The notes under the pieces are model-generated. The model was not told the origin of the DNA. It saw only the letters and a program-made list of their open reading frames with translations, and ran no database searches. Below, one piece after another: positions 54,426 to 63,821 of a stretch of DNA of 64,000 bases. Made by a program: the position numbers and the translations under genes. The DNA is from Deinococcus aquaticus. Its GTDB lineage: Bacteria > Deinococcota > Deinococci > Deinococcales > Deinococcaceae. The stretch covers positions 2,291,501-2,355,500 of the forward strand of contig NZ_CP115165.1 in the NCBI RefSeq assembly GCF_028622095.1, written 5' to 3'. The first letter of the stretch is position 1, and every line of letters begins with the position of its first letter.

Positions 54426-56000
54426 ATGACCCACCCGACCCCCGATGCCCCCTGCCAGCCGTCCAGCGATCACGCGGTCGGACTGGCCTGGGCGGCCCGC
54501 GACGATTCCCCGGAACGCGCGTCGCTGCTATCCAGTGCCGAACTGGGCGGCCCGTGCGACGCGCAGGCGGGCGTCACCTCCGGGTACCTGCTGTGGCGCG
54601 ACGGGGCGCTCCCGCAGGCCGTGGAACGTATCGGCCGCAGCCTGATGCACCTGCGACAGCAGCCCCCCAGCGTGTGGCTCGGACGGGGCCTGAACATCCT
54701 GGCCGCCCTGCAGAGCCAGCTGAACCGCCCCGACCTGGCCGTCTCGCTGTACGAGGAGCAACTGACCCTGGCCCGCAGCATCCACGACCCGGAACTGCTC
54801 GCCACGGCCCTGCACGACCTGGGGGTCGAACTGCGCTTCAGCGACCCGGAACGCGCCCGGCAGCACATCACCGACTCCATCACCGCCTTCCGCGCCCTGA
54901 AGTACGACTTCGGCGTGGCCGTCGCCCACCTGAACCTCGCCGAGGCCGAGCAGTACAGCGGCCACCCGCACGAGGCGCTCGGGCACGTGCAGGCCGCCCT
55001 CACCTACCCCCTGCTACGCCAGCATCCCCTGATGACCGCCGAACTGCAGGCCACGCTGTTCGGCGTGTACCACGCGCTGGGCGACCCGCGTGCCGCTGGC
55101 AGCGCCGCCGAACTGCGCGCCCTGACCACCCACCCCCACCCGGAAGTGCACCTGACGGCCGCGCTGGCCCTGGCCGCCCACGCCGCCCCGCCGGAAGCGG
55201 CAGCCCTGCTGGAAGCCGCCCTCCAGCGCGCCCGGGAACTGGGCAGCCACACCCTGCTGCCCGCCGTGCACGAGCAGCTCAGCGCCGCGCACGCCCGGCA
55301 GGGCCACCACGACCGCGCCCTGCACCACCTGCACGAAACGCTGCGCCTGACCCGCGAACGCCACGCCGCCGAACGCCACCAGTCCTTCCAGAGTTTCGAG
55401 GTCCTGCAACGCATTCAGGCCCTTCAGGAAGTAGCCGAGCAGGAACGCACCCGCAACACCGAACTCAGCGCGCACCTTCAGGAACTCCGCGCCCTGAACA
55501 GCCGCATCCGCGAACTGGGCCGCACCGACCACCTGACCCAGCTGTTCAACCGCGAACACCTGTTCAACGAAGGCGAGCGGCTGGTCCTGAGCGCCACCGG
55601 ACGCACCCCGCTGGCCGGCGCGATCATCGACATCGACCACTTCAAACGCATCAACGACACCTGGGGTCACCAGCTGGGAGACGCCGTGCTGCGCCAGCTG
55701 GCCGACCTGATCCGCGCCGCCGCGCAGCCCGGCGACCTTCCCGCCCGGTACGGCGGCGAGGAATTCGTCCTGCTGCGCCCCGGCGCGACCGCCACGCAAC
55801 TGGCCGTCACCTGCCGCGCCCTGAACGCCCACGTTCAGCAGCACCCCTGGCACACCCTGACCCCGGACCTGCGGGTCACCGTCAGCATCGGCGTGGCCGA
55901 CACCACCACCCCGGACCTGGACACCATGCTGGGCACCGCCGACCGCCGCCTGTACAGCGTGAAACGCAGCGGCCGCAACGCCGTGCAGCACCTCGACTGA
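54426..56000 (+). CDS. TPR-like repeat diguanylate cyclase (GGDEF)
   Basis: 524 residues, cytosolic. The first ~330 residues are helical repeats of TPR type (ALPQAVERIGRSLMHLRQQ, LAVSLYEEQLTLARSI, ALHHLHETLRLTRERHA), then a coiled-coil-like ELSAHLQELRALNSRI, then GGDEF: LFNREHLFNEGERL and RYGGEEFVLLRPG. The active site is intact (GGEEF). The RxxD inhibitory site is absent (PGDL at that position), so product feedback is probably lacking. Makes cyclic di-GMP, perhaps controlled by partner binding to the repeats. Confidence 0.9.
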   Translation: MTHPTPDAPCQPSSDHAVGLAWAARDDSPERASLLSSAELGGPCDAQAGVTSGYLLWRDGALPQAVERIGRSLMHLRQQPPSVWLGRGLNILAALQSQLNRPDLAVSLYEEQLTLARSIHDPELLATALHDLGVELRFSDPERARQHITDSITAFRALKYDFGVAVAHLNLAEAEQYSGHPHEALGHVQAALTYPLLRQHPLMTAELQATLFGVYHALGDPRAAGSAAELRALTTHPHPEVHLTAALALAAHAAPPEAAALLEAALQRARELGSHTLLPAVHEQLSAAHARQGHHDRALHHLHETLRLTRERHAAERHQSFQSFEVLQRIQALQEVAEQERTRNTELSAHLQELRALNSRIRELGRTDHLTQLFNREHLFNEGERLVLSATGRTPLAGAIIDIDHFKRINDTWGHQLGDAVLRQLADLIRAAAQPGDLPARYGGEEFVLLRPGATATQLAVTCRALNAHVQQHPWHTLTPDLRVTVSIGVADTTTPDLDTMLGTADRRLYSVKRSGRNAVQHLD

Positions 56001-56087
56001 CCCGGCACGCCGGATCGCCGTCCGTCCCTCAAGGGCACCCTTACAGACGGCGGATGCGGGCCTCATGCACCTCTGCCACGCTGGGGT

Positions 56088-56234
56088 ATGACCCTGCTGA
56101 CAATCATCGGCCTTCTCATTCTGCTGCAGGTAGTAGCCGGCACCGCCCTGGGCCTGTGGTTCTCGTACCTTGCACTGCGGGGCCCGCGCGCGGAACGGCC
56201 ACAGCGCCGCAGACGCGCCACGCAGAACGGCTGA
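56088..56234 (+). CDS. 48-aa single-span membrane protein
   Basis: MTLLTIIGLLILLQVVAGTA begins a hydrophobic helix of ~28 residues followed by a very basic tail (ERPQRRRRATQNG). Positive-inside topology fits a small membrane peptide. CACGCT lies 5 bases before ATG. Not recognised. The TGA stop merges with a relic of the dispersed repeat. Confidence 0.5.
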   Translation: MTLLTIIGLLILLQVVAGTALGLWFSYLALRGPRAERPQRRRRATQNG

Positions 56235-56246
56235 CACGGACTCCTA
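56234..56246 (+). repeat. Relic of the dispersed repeat end
   Basis: ACACGGACTCC after a TGA stop, matching the left end ATACGGACTCC of full copies. Confidence 0.35.
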
Positions 56247-56299
56247 CTGGTTGATCCGGTGTCCGGAACAGGAGCGGACAGGCACCCTCTGACCCTCTT

Positions 56300-56433
56300 A
56301 TACGGATTCCGTCTGTTTCGTTGACAACCCGGAAGGACGCCGGGTTGCCAACTCCACGCCCGGAACCCGTTTCTCTCCTGCTCGCTCCGCCCGGGTTGAA
56401 AGCTTTTGCAAACCTTTCAACTGGAGTCCGTAT
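56300..56433 (-). repeat. Dispersed ~135 bp repeat, copy D (complete)
   Basis: Inner hairpin CAACCCGG/CCGGGTTG and outer hairpin GTTGAAAG/CTTTCAAC, both with sequence changed on both arms relative to copies A and B while pairing is kept. Ends GGAGTCCGTAT at 56433, 66 bases before the response-regulator gene. Confidence 0.85.
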
Positions 56434-56499
56434 TATGACCCCATCAGATGAAGATCTGCTTTGCGCGTGAGAGCGGTGACCCTGTCATCATGCCAGTTC

Positions 56500-56931
56500 A
56501 TGCCCGAGCGCCTCCGAATCCTGCTGATCGACGATAACCTGGCAGACCTGCTGCTGGCCGAGGAAGCGTTCGAGGATCACGCCGCCCACACCGAACTGAT
56601 CACCTGTAACTCCGGCCGCGACGCCCTGAACTGGCTTCAGAACCCCCGCGAAGCCCTCCCGGACGTGATTCTGCTCGACTGGCACATGCCCGGCATGACC
56701 GGCGAGGAAGTCCTGGACGCCCTGAAAGCCGACCACGCCCTCGCCGCGCTGCCCGTGACTGTCATGTCAGGCGTCCCCATTGACCGCGCCGACGTGAATC
56801 AACTTACCAAGAGCGTCACCCTGGACGACCACCTTCAGCAGATCGCCCGGCTCGTGAATGACTGGCGCTCCCAGCACCGCGCCCCCGCCGCCGGGACGTG
56901 CTGCCCGGAATCATCCAGTCAGCGGCAGTGA
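56500..56931 (+). CDS. Single-domain response regulator (Rcp1-like)
   Basis: 143 residues, a receiver without output domain. Acidic pocket in RILLIDDNLADLLLAEEAF, phosphoacceptor Asp in VILLDWHMPGMTGEEVL, Ser in VTVMSGVP and Lys in QLTKSVTLDD. The NLADLLLAEEAF pattern is that of cyanobacterial-phytochrome partner Rcp1. No kinase is adjacent. Start at ATG 56500 rather than the upstream TTG. Confidence 0.85.
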   Translation: MPERLRILLIDDNLADLLLAEEAFEDHAAHTELITCNSGRDALNWLQNPREALPDVILLDWHMPGMTGEEVLDALKADHALAALPVTVMSGVPIDRADVNQLTKSVTLDDHLQQIARLVNDWRSQHRAPAAGTCCPESSSQRQ

Positions 56932-57318
56932 CCGGCATGCAAGGAATCACGTACGCCTGCTGACCCACGGCATCCGGCACCCCTGACTCCCGTCCTCCCG
57001 CAGACCAGTCGTAGCGCAGAGCCCCCACCAGCCCCATCTTCATGCACCGCACACCCCCGGCGCTGGTGACGCGCCTGTAAGACCCACCGTCCTAGCCTAT
57101 GTGTACCCAACAACACGCAGCCGCCCGAGTGAAGGCGGCAGGGCCGCCCCACCACCGCGTGGGGCTTTCTACGGCCACGCCGTGATCCTGCATGGATGCG
57201 TACACGGGCAGCCGCGCCGCCCCCTCACATGGAATCCGTATCACACTGAACGCTACGCCAGGGAGAGTCGCGGCGCAGCGCTGGAGCCCCACCCTGCGCC
57301 CTGCATGGAGGGCCAAGC
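56932..57318. other. 387-base region without a supported gene
   Basis: Reading frames are short and unlike proteins. Two hairpins: GCCGCC/GGCGGC near 57119-57140 and CCCCAC/GTGGGG followed by CTTTCT near 57147-57172. GGAATCCGTATCA near 57232-57244 matches the right end of the dispersed repeat. TAGCCT near 57094 could be a -10. A decayed gene or an sRNA cannot be excluded. Confidence 0.35.
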
Positions 57319-57693
57319 ATGGACAACCGCACCGCTGCGAAAGCCCTGACCATCGCCGGAGCCGCCTCGATCATCGGGTCCATCATCATCTGGGCCACCC
57401 ACGGTGGACAGACCAGGGACGAAGCTGCCAAAGCCCACGGCGAACGCTACGGCATCTTCGAGGGCGGCCGTGCTGGGAGCTGCTTTAACGGTACAGGCCC
57501 ACGGCCACGTACCGGCCTCCTACTACTGTCGGAACCGAATGAAGCGGCGCGACGAAAAACCACACGTCATCCACCTCCACCCCCAGCGGCCTCGGCTGCG
57601 GCCCGGACGACACCACCTCCAGCACGCCCACCAGCCAGTCCACATCCACCGCCACCAGCCCACGCAGCACCCACTCCTCAGCGCGAACACTGA
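57319..57693 (+). CDS. Small membrane protein, probably truncated or fused out of frame
   Basis: GGAGG seven bases before ATG. The first ~50 residues (MDNRTAAKALTIAGAASIIG... to HGERYGIFEGG) look like a real membrane protein with one helix. After about 57470 the sequence becomes Pro/Arg-rich nonsense that is antisense to the better-supported gene at 57485-57856. Probably the stump of a longer gene. Confidence 0.4.
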   Translation: MDNRTAAKALTIAGAASIIGSIIIWATHGGQTRDEAAKAHGERYGIFEGGRAGSCFNGTGPRPRTGLLLLSEPNEAARRKTTRHPPPPPAASAAARTTPPPARPPASPHPPPPAHAAPTPQREH

Positions 57694-57856
57694 CCATCAA
57701 CTCCACATCCCGCTCCGACAACGACGCGAAATCCAGCGGAACCCGCCGTACCTCCGGCCTCAGCACCGCCGTCCTCCCATTGAACGACGCCGCCGCGTAA
57801 CACGGCACCTCCACCACACCAGATGCCGGAATGCCCGCAGCCACAAGAGGATACAT
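57485..57856 (-). CDS. Hypothetical protein, 123 aa
   Basis: Start at ATG 57856 with TACTCT ending 7 bases upstream, the leaderless pattern. Protein-like sequence: MYPLVAAGIPASGVVEVPCY, PLDFASLSERDVELMVSVRAEEW and VLEVVSSGPQPRPLGVEVDD. Reads as a small soluble alpha/beta protein. No family recognised. It lies in the decayed area but appears intact itself. Confidence 0.6.
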   Translation of the reverse strand: MYPLVAAGIPASGVVEVPCYAAASFNGRTAVLRPEVRRVPLDFASLSERDVELMVSVRAEEWVLRGLVAVDVDWLVGVLEVVSSGPQPRPLGVEVDDVWFFVAPLHSVPTVVGGRYVAVGLYR

Positions 57857-57869
57857 ACCACCGAGAGTA

Positions 57870-58228
57870 CCCCCACCCGCACCGAGGGAGCAGCCGTGCG
57901 CCCCACCACCCAGCCTCACCAACGCTGCCACCATCCAGCCCGCCGCGACCCCCATCGCCGCGACCACCACGGCGACCTACACCAACCTGCTGGAAGTGCC
58001 GGTTACGGAGGAGAGCACAGCAACCAAGAAGAGACCATCAACGTGCACGGCCGCATCACGCCGATCCGCGTGGTGAACGGCAAGGACCTGACCGCCATGA
58101 TCCGCACGCTGGGCGGAAGCGCCTGATCACACGCGGTATGATCCCCAGCCCGAACAACCGCAAGCAGATCATCTGGGCGAACCTGAACGACCCCACGCCC
58201 ACCCGGCAGGCCGTGAACGGGAACTGAC
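57870..58228 (+). pseudogene. Gene fragments in shifting frames
   Basis: Protein-like pieces appear in different frames: ATYTNLLEVPVTEESTATKK, then SNQEETINVHGRITPIRVVNG...MIRTLGGSA ending at 58126, then MIPSPNNRKQIIWANLNDPT...VNGN (58138-58227). No single start and Shine-Dalgarno explains them. Best read as one or two small genes broken by indels. Confidence 0.35.
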
Positions 58229-58248
58229 CCACTGACGGGAGGCGAGCC

Positions 58249-58464
58249 ATGCAAGAACCGCTGACCGTGCTGGGAGAGCGTGGCCGCCTCCCCCTGCTGG
58301 CCCGCGTGCCACGCCTCGCGCACCCCCAGGTTCCGCAGTCAGGGTGTGGTTGGGAAGGGGTACGGCAAGGTCAGCACGGCGATCAGTACCCCGGCCACAC
58401 CCAGCAGCGTGAGTATCCGGCGTCTGGAATCCAGATCAGATCCACTAGGAACGCCGTGAAATAG
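58249..58464 (+). pseudogene. Truncated small ORF
   Basis: GGGAGG about 8 bases before ATG and a plausible start (MQEPLTVLGERGRLPLLARV), but after ~30 residues the frame turns into nonsense where it overlaps the opposite-strand fragment at 58330. Probably only the 5' end of a gene survives. Confidence 0.3.
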
Positions 58465-58540
58465 ACCGCGAAAGAGAGGATCAGCCAGTACGTCTGGAAG
58501 GGGAGGAGCCAGTACCACCGTCCTGCTCGTGCCACTCACG
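58330..58540 (-). pseudogene. Frameshifted small membrane protein
   Basis: One minus-strand frame reads WYWLLPFQTYWLILSFAVYF then TAFLVDLIWIPDAGYS; the adjacent frame continues SRRRILTLLGVAGVLIAVLT to PYPFPTTP and a stop at 58339. Together they make a three-helix membrane protein split by an indel near 58420. Confidence 0.4.
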
Positions 58541-59015
58541 GCCCTAGACGATCACGTGTGCGCCAGCGTCGGCGCACTCGCCGGGGCCATCCTGCCTCTG
58601 TGTACCCTGCGCGTCGCCGTGAAACTCATCGGGCAGAAGTACGGTGTCGAACTCGGGGAACTTACTGCCACCAACGGCCCGAACAAGAAGGTGACAGCGC
58701 GTGATCATCGACGGCTACTGGCTGAAACTCATGTGGGCGGTCCTGGCGGGCGGTTCGTCAGCGCCCTGATCCGCCTGATTCTCACGGCTCTCAGTTGGCC
58801 AGACCAGCGTGGGCGGCGGCTGTTCGCAGTGATCGTGTCGGCCATAGCAGGCGTGTTCTTTATCTGGCGGCATGGCAGTGCAGGCCCCTGTCCGTGCTCA
58901 TTCCCCTCGAGGAGACGTACCGGAACCTCGCGGCCCTGCTGCTCGTCACCTGGGCGATCCTAGATAGCATCCGGGGCGGCGTACCGGCTGGCCGTCAGCA
59001 CCCGAATTCCTCATG
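58541..59015 (+). pseudogene. Decayed membrane protein gene(s), possibly holin-like
   Basis: One frame gives ASVGALAGAILPLCTLRVAV and later FVSALIRLILTALSWPDQRG with RLFAVIVSAIAGVFFIWRHG; a second gives VIIDGYWLKLMWAVLAGG (from GTG 58701); a third gives PLSVLIPLEETYRNLAALLL ending at 59015. Pieced together they suggest a small multi-span protein with two frameshifts. A phage-holin origin is speculative. Confidence 0.35.
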
Positions 59016-59131
59016 AGAATTTAGGGCTTTTCTGACGGGGTGCTTATGTGACCTTTAGAAACCACACCATCCGTCTGGATTGGTGAATATCACCTCTTTG
59101 AGGGCGAAAGTGAATTTAAAATTAAGGCACT

Positions 59132-59557
59132 ATGCCGCAGTCCATTACTGTTCTCCTGATTGACGACAACCCAGCGGACCTGCTTCTGGCCCAGGAGGCC
59201 TTCTCCGAGTACAGCGAACGGGTACGCGTCATCTCGCACACCGGCGGGCGGGAAGCCCTGGCGTACCTGAAAGATACCCAGCAGGCCCTGCCGAACGTCA
59301 TCGTGCTGGACGTGAACATGCCCGGCATGAGCGGCTTCGAGGTCCTGGGCGCCATTCGTGAGGACCCGGAACTCCGGCACCTGCCCGTCGTGATGCTGAC
59401 CACGTCAGCGCAGGAGAAGGACATTGACGCCGCGTATGACCTGATTACCAGTTCGTACATGGTGAAGAACGCGAAATTCAGTGAGTTCGTGGATCAGATC
59501 GATCAGTTCGTGAAGTACTGGCTGGGGTCGCAGTTCAAGCGGACCCGGCGCCCGTAG
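59132..59557 (+). CDS. Single-domain response regulator (Rcp1-like)
   Basis: 141 residues. Acidic pocket in TVLLIDDNPADLLLAQEAF, phosphoacceptor in VIVLDVNMPGMSGFEVL, Thr in VVMLTTSA and Lys in SSYMVKNAKFSEF. Clearly related to the regulator at 56500. The ~130 bases upstream are AT-rich compared with the window, suggesting a strong promoter; TTTAAAATTAAGGCAC directly precedes. No histidine kinase nearby. Confidence 0.87.
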   Translation: MPQSITVLLIDDNPADLLLAQEAFSEYSERVRVISHTGGREALAYLKDTQQALPNVIVLDVNMPGMSGFEVLGAIREDPELRHLPVVMLTTSAQEKDIDAAYDLITSSYMVKNAKFSEFVDQIDQFVKYWLGSQFKRTRRP

Positions 59558-59720
59558 GTACACACACCCTGTGCCGACCCCACCCCCTACCCGTGCCCTG
59601 GCGGGAGGCAGGGGGCCTCTGTTCATTCCGGGAGGTCGGTCGGTGAACCTGCCAGGACGTGGTACGCGAGCGGGTACTTCGCAGCGCGCCACGGGTCTGG
59701 AGGTAGGTGGTCGTGACCGC

Positions 59721-59915
59721 TCACCCGCGCCCACCGGCCTGGGTGGCCGTGAGTTGCAGCACGGGCAGGTGCAGCGTGATGGGCCGGACGTGCCACGTGA
59801 AGTGCCAGCGGCGCACGCCAGTGGACCGGAGGGTGCTGGCCACGTGGGCAGCGCGCGCTTCCTCGAGGAGCTGGGCTTGACGGGACAGGGCGGCCTGATG
59901 GCGTTCTTCAAACAT
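59721..59915 (-). CDS. Hypothetical protein, 64 aa
   Basis: ATG 59915 with GAGG 6 bases upstream. MFEERHQAALSRQAQLLEEA starts an amphipathic helix, followed by WHFTWHVRPITLHLPVLQLT, a beta-like tail. Not recognised. The longer ORF upstream runs into repeat copy C and was rejected. Confidence 0.5.
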   Translation of the reverse strand: MFEERHQAALSRQAQLLEEARAAHVASTLRSTGVRRWHFTWHVRPITLHLPVLQLTATQAGGRG

Positions 59916-59959
59916 GATGGACCTCGCGGGGGTGGGGAGAGGCTGGAGTGTGGGGTGTG

Positions 59960-60094
59960 ATACGGACTCCGATTGAATGGTTTGCAAAAACTGTTCAATC
60001 CGAGCGGAGCGAGTGGGAGCAGAACGGATTCCGGGCGTGGAGTTGGCAACCCGGCGCCCTTCCGGGTTGTTAACGAAACAGACGGAATCCGTAT
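59960..60094 (+). repeat. Dispersed ~135 bp repeat, copy C (complete)
   Basis: ATACGGACTCC to GGAATCCGTAT. Inner hairpin CAACCCGG/CCGGGTTG; outer hairpin GATTGAATGG/CTGTTCAATC uses two wobble pairs. Confidence 0.85.
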
Positions 60095-60149
60095 GATCGA
60101 CCGTCCCGCCGTCCGCCGGAGCAGACGTGGGTGCGTGCGGTGGACGGGG

Positions 60150-60785
60150 TCAGGTGAGGTGCAACTGGCCCTTGAAGGTCATGAGGACGAACGTGCTGGT
60201 GCGGGCGTCGTCGGTGTCGTCGGATTCCAGGCGGGTGAGAAGGTCGTTCAGGGCGTCCTGCGCGGCGCGGTACTGCCGGGGCGTGAGCTGCACGGTGCGC
60301 AGCCGCAGGGCAGGCGCGAACGGACCGGTGTCCCCTTCGGCTTCCGGTGCGCCGCGCCCCAGGTGAACGGTGAGGTCGTCCCCGCTGGCGTCTGGGTGGC
60401 CCTGGCGGGACTGCCAGTCGAGGATGGCGTGCGCGTAAGTGGTCGTGACCTCACGCATGACGGGCTCGATGAGCGTGAGGGGCTGGTCGAGTTGCACCAG
60501 GGTGCGGGGTACGTGAAAGGTGCGGGCCGCCGCGACGTACAGCACGCGTTTACCCTGGTGACCGGCGACGCGCAGCAGGCCGCAGTCTGTGAGTTTGCGG
60601 ACGTGGTACGTGACGCGGTTGGCCGGTTCGCTGATGGCCCGGGCGGCGTGACTGGCAGTGGCGGGTTGTAGGAACTGCTCGAGGAGGCGGGCGCCGTAGG
60701 AGAAGTCCAGCAGTGCGCCGGCCTGCGCGAGGCTGGTGACCTGAAAGGTCTCGCCGGGAGCGTGAAGGGGCGCTGGGTGGGTCAT
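60150..60785 (-). CDS. ArsR-type winged-helix transcriptional regulator
   Basis: 211 residues. Winged helix-turn-helix: FLQPATASHAARAISEPANR and VTYHVRKLTDCGLLRVAGHQ then GKRVLYVAA. The C-terminal ~120 residues are a separate domain of unknown ligand. A 12-bp palindrome lies ~24 bases before the ATG and may be its own operator. Divergent from the IS-free gap before leuS. Confidence 0.82.
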   Translation of the reverse strand: MTHPAPLHAPGETFQVTSLAQAGALLDFSYGARLLEQFLQPATASHAARAISEPANRVTYHVRKLTDCGLLRVAGHQGKRVLYVAAARTFHVPRTLVQLDQPLTLIEPVMREVTTTYAHAILDWQSRQGHPDASGDDLTVHLGRGAPEAEGDTGPFAPALRLRTVQLTPRQYRAAQDALNDLLTRLESDDTDDARTSTFVLMTFKGQLHLT

Positions 60786-60808
60786 GCGTTCATTGTGCGG
60801 AGATCAAT

Positions 60809-60820
60809 TTTCAATTGAAA
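60809..60820. promoter_or_regulatory. Palindromic operator candidate for the ArsR-type gene
   Basis: TTTCAATTGAAA, a perfect 12-bp palindrome that overlaps a TTGAAA -35-like element on the minus strand. Confidence 0.55.
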
Positions 60821-60937
60821 GCTGAGATTCTGAAAACGCCAGCAGGCGGGACCGCACGCTGCAAGAACCCGCAGGATGGGTTGAAGGAGGACTCCGGCTC
60901 ATCAGGCGTCCACCCCCCGGCCACTGACCATCACCGA

Positions 60938-60962
60938 CAGCTGAAACGGACGGAGTCCGTAT
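60938..60962 (+). repeat. Fragment of the dispersed repeat (right end)
   Basis: TGAAACGGACGGAGTCCGTAT resembles CGAAACAGACGGAATCCGTAT of complete copies. Confidence 0.4.
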
Positions 60963-61036
60963 CATCCACGAGGAATACGTGCGGGACAACCGCTGAGCGA
61001 ACGCACACAGCTCACGCTGAACCCTGCCCAACAGAA

Positions 61037-61068
61037 CAGCCCCACCCCGAGGCTCGGGGGTGGGGCTG
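61037..61068 (-). terminator. leuS terminator
   Basis: CAGCCCCACCCC (61037-61048) pairs perfectly with GGGGTGGGGCTG (61057-61068); on the minus strand TTCTGTT follows. 15 bases past the leuS stop. Confidence 0.8.
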
Positions 61069-61082
61069 ATGTCTACCTACTA

Positions 61083-63560
<2,478 letters not shown>

Positions 63561-63632
63561 GAGGTGGCTCCTTCAGAAGTGGGGGAGGGGGTGGGGAATG
63601 GGCGCTGGCCGCCGCTACCGACTGTCAGCGCC

Positions 63633-63663
63633 AAAAAAAACGCCCCGGCACGCAGCCGGGACG
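63633..63663 (-). terminator. Attenuator terminator in the leuS leader
   Basis: RNA sense: CGTCCCGGC (complement of 63655-63663), loop TGCGT, GCCGGGGCG (complement of 63641-63649), then eight T. One G-U pair. Lies 73 bases before the leuS ATG. Confidence 0.85.
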
Positions 63664-63699
63664 CCCGAACGAACCTGACGGCTAGTCGGGGCGTCCCGG
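63656..63699 (-). promoter_or_regulatory. Antiterminator of the leuS attenuator
   Basis: In RNA sense CCGGGACGCCC (63699 to 63689) pairs perfectly over 11 bp with GGGCGTCCCGG (63666 to 63656). The second arm contains most of the 5' arm of the terminator, so the two folds exclude each other. The first arm lies within codons 9-12 of the leader ORF. Confidence 0.75.
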
Positions 63700-63723
63700 G
63701 CTGAGAAGCGCAGAGCGGATCAT
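63682..63723 (-). CDS. Leucine leader peptide of leuS
   Basis: 13-codon ORF MIRSALLSPGRPD with adjacent Leu codons 6-7 written CTT CTC, whereas CTG dominates in this genome. Leaderless: TACACT ends 7 bases before the ATG. If charged tRNA-Leu is short, a ribosome stalled at Leu6 would leave most of codons 9-12 free to pair as antiterminator; a ribosome reaching the TAG would cover them and allow the terminator. This is inferred from sequence geometry. Confidence 0.72.
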   Translation of the reverse strand: MIRSALLSPGRPD

Positions 63724-63730
63724 GCCCGGA

Positions 63731-63736
63731 AGTGTA
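63731..63736 (-). promoter_or_regulatory. -10 box of the leuS leader transcript
   Basis: TACACT on the minus strand, 7 bases before the leader-peptide ATG. Confidence 0.65.
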
Positions 63737-63821
63737 GCGCAAAGCGCCGCGCACGTCAGCAGGGCGCGGCCCCCCAGTTCAGATGCCGCCGGGTAGGACA
63801 GCTCCAAGTCTGATGAGGTGG

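Noticed and set aside
57101..57349. 82-codon ORF starting GTG right after TAGCCT
   Set aside because: The start would overlap the supposed -10 and the translation is compositionally poor.
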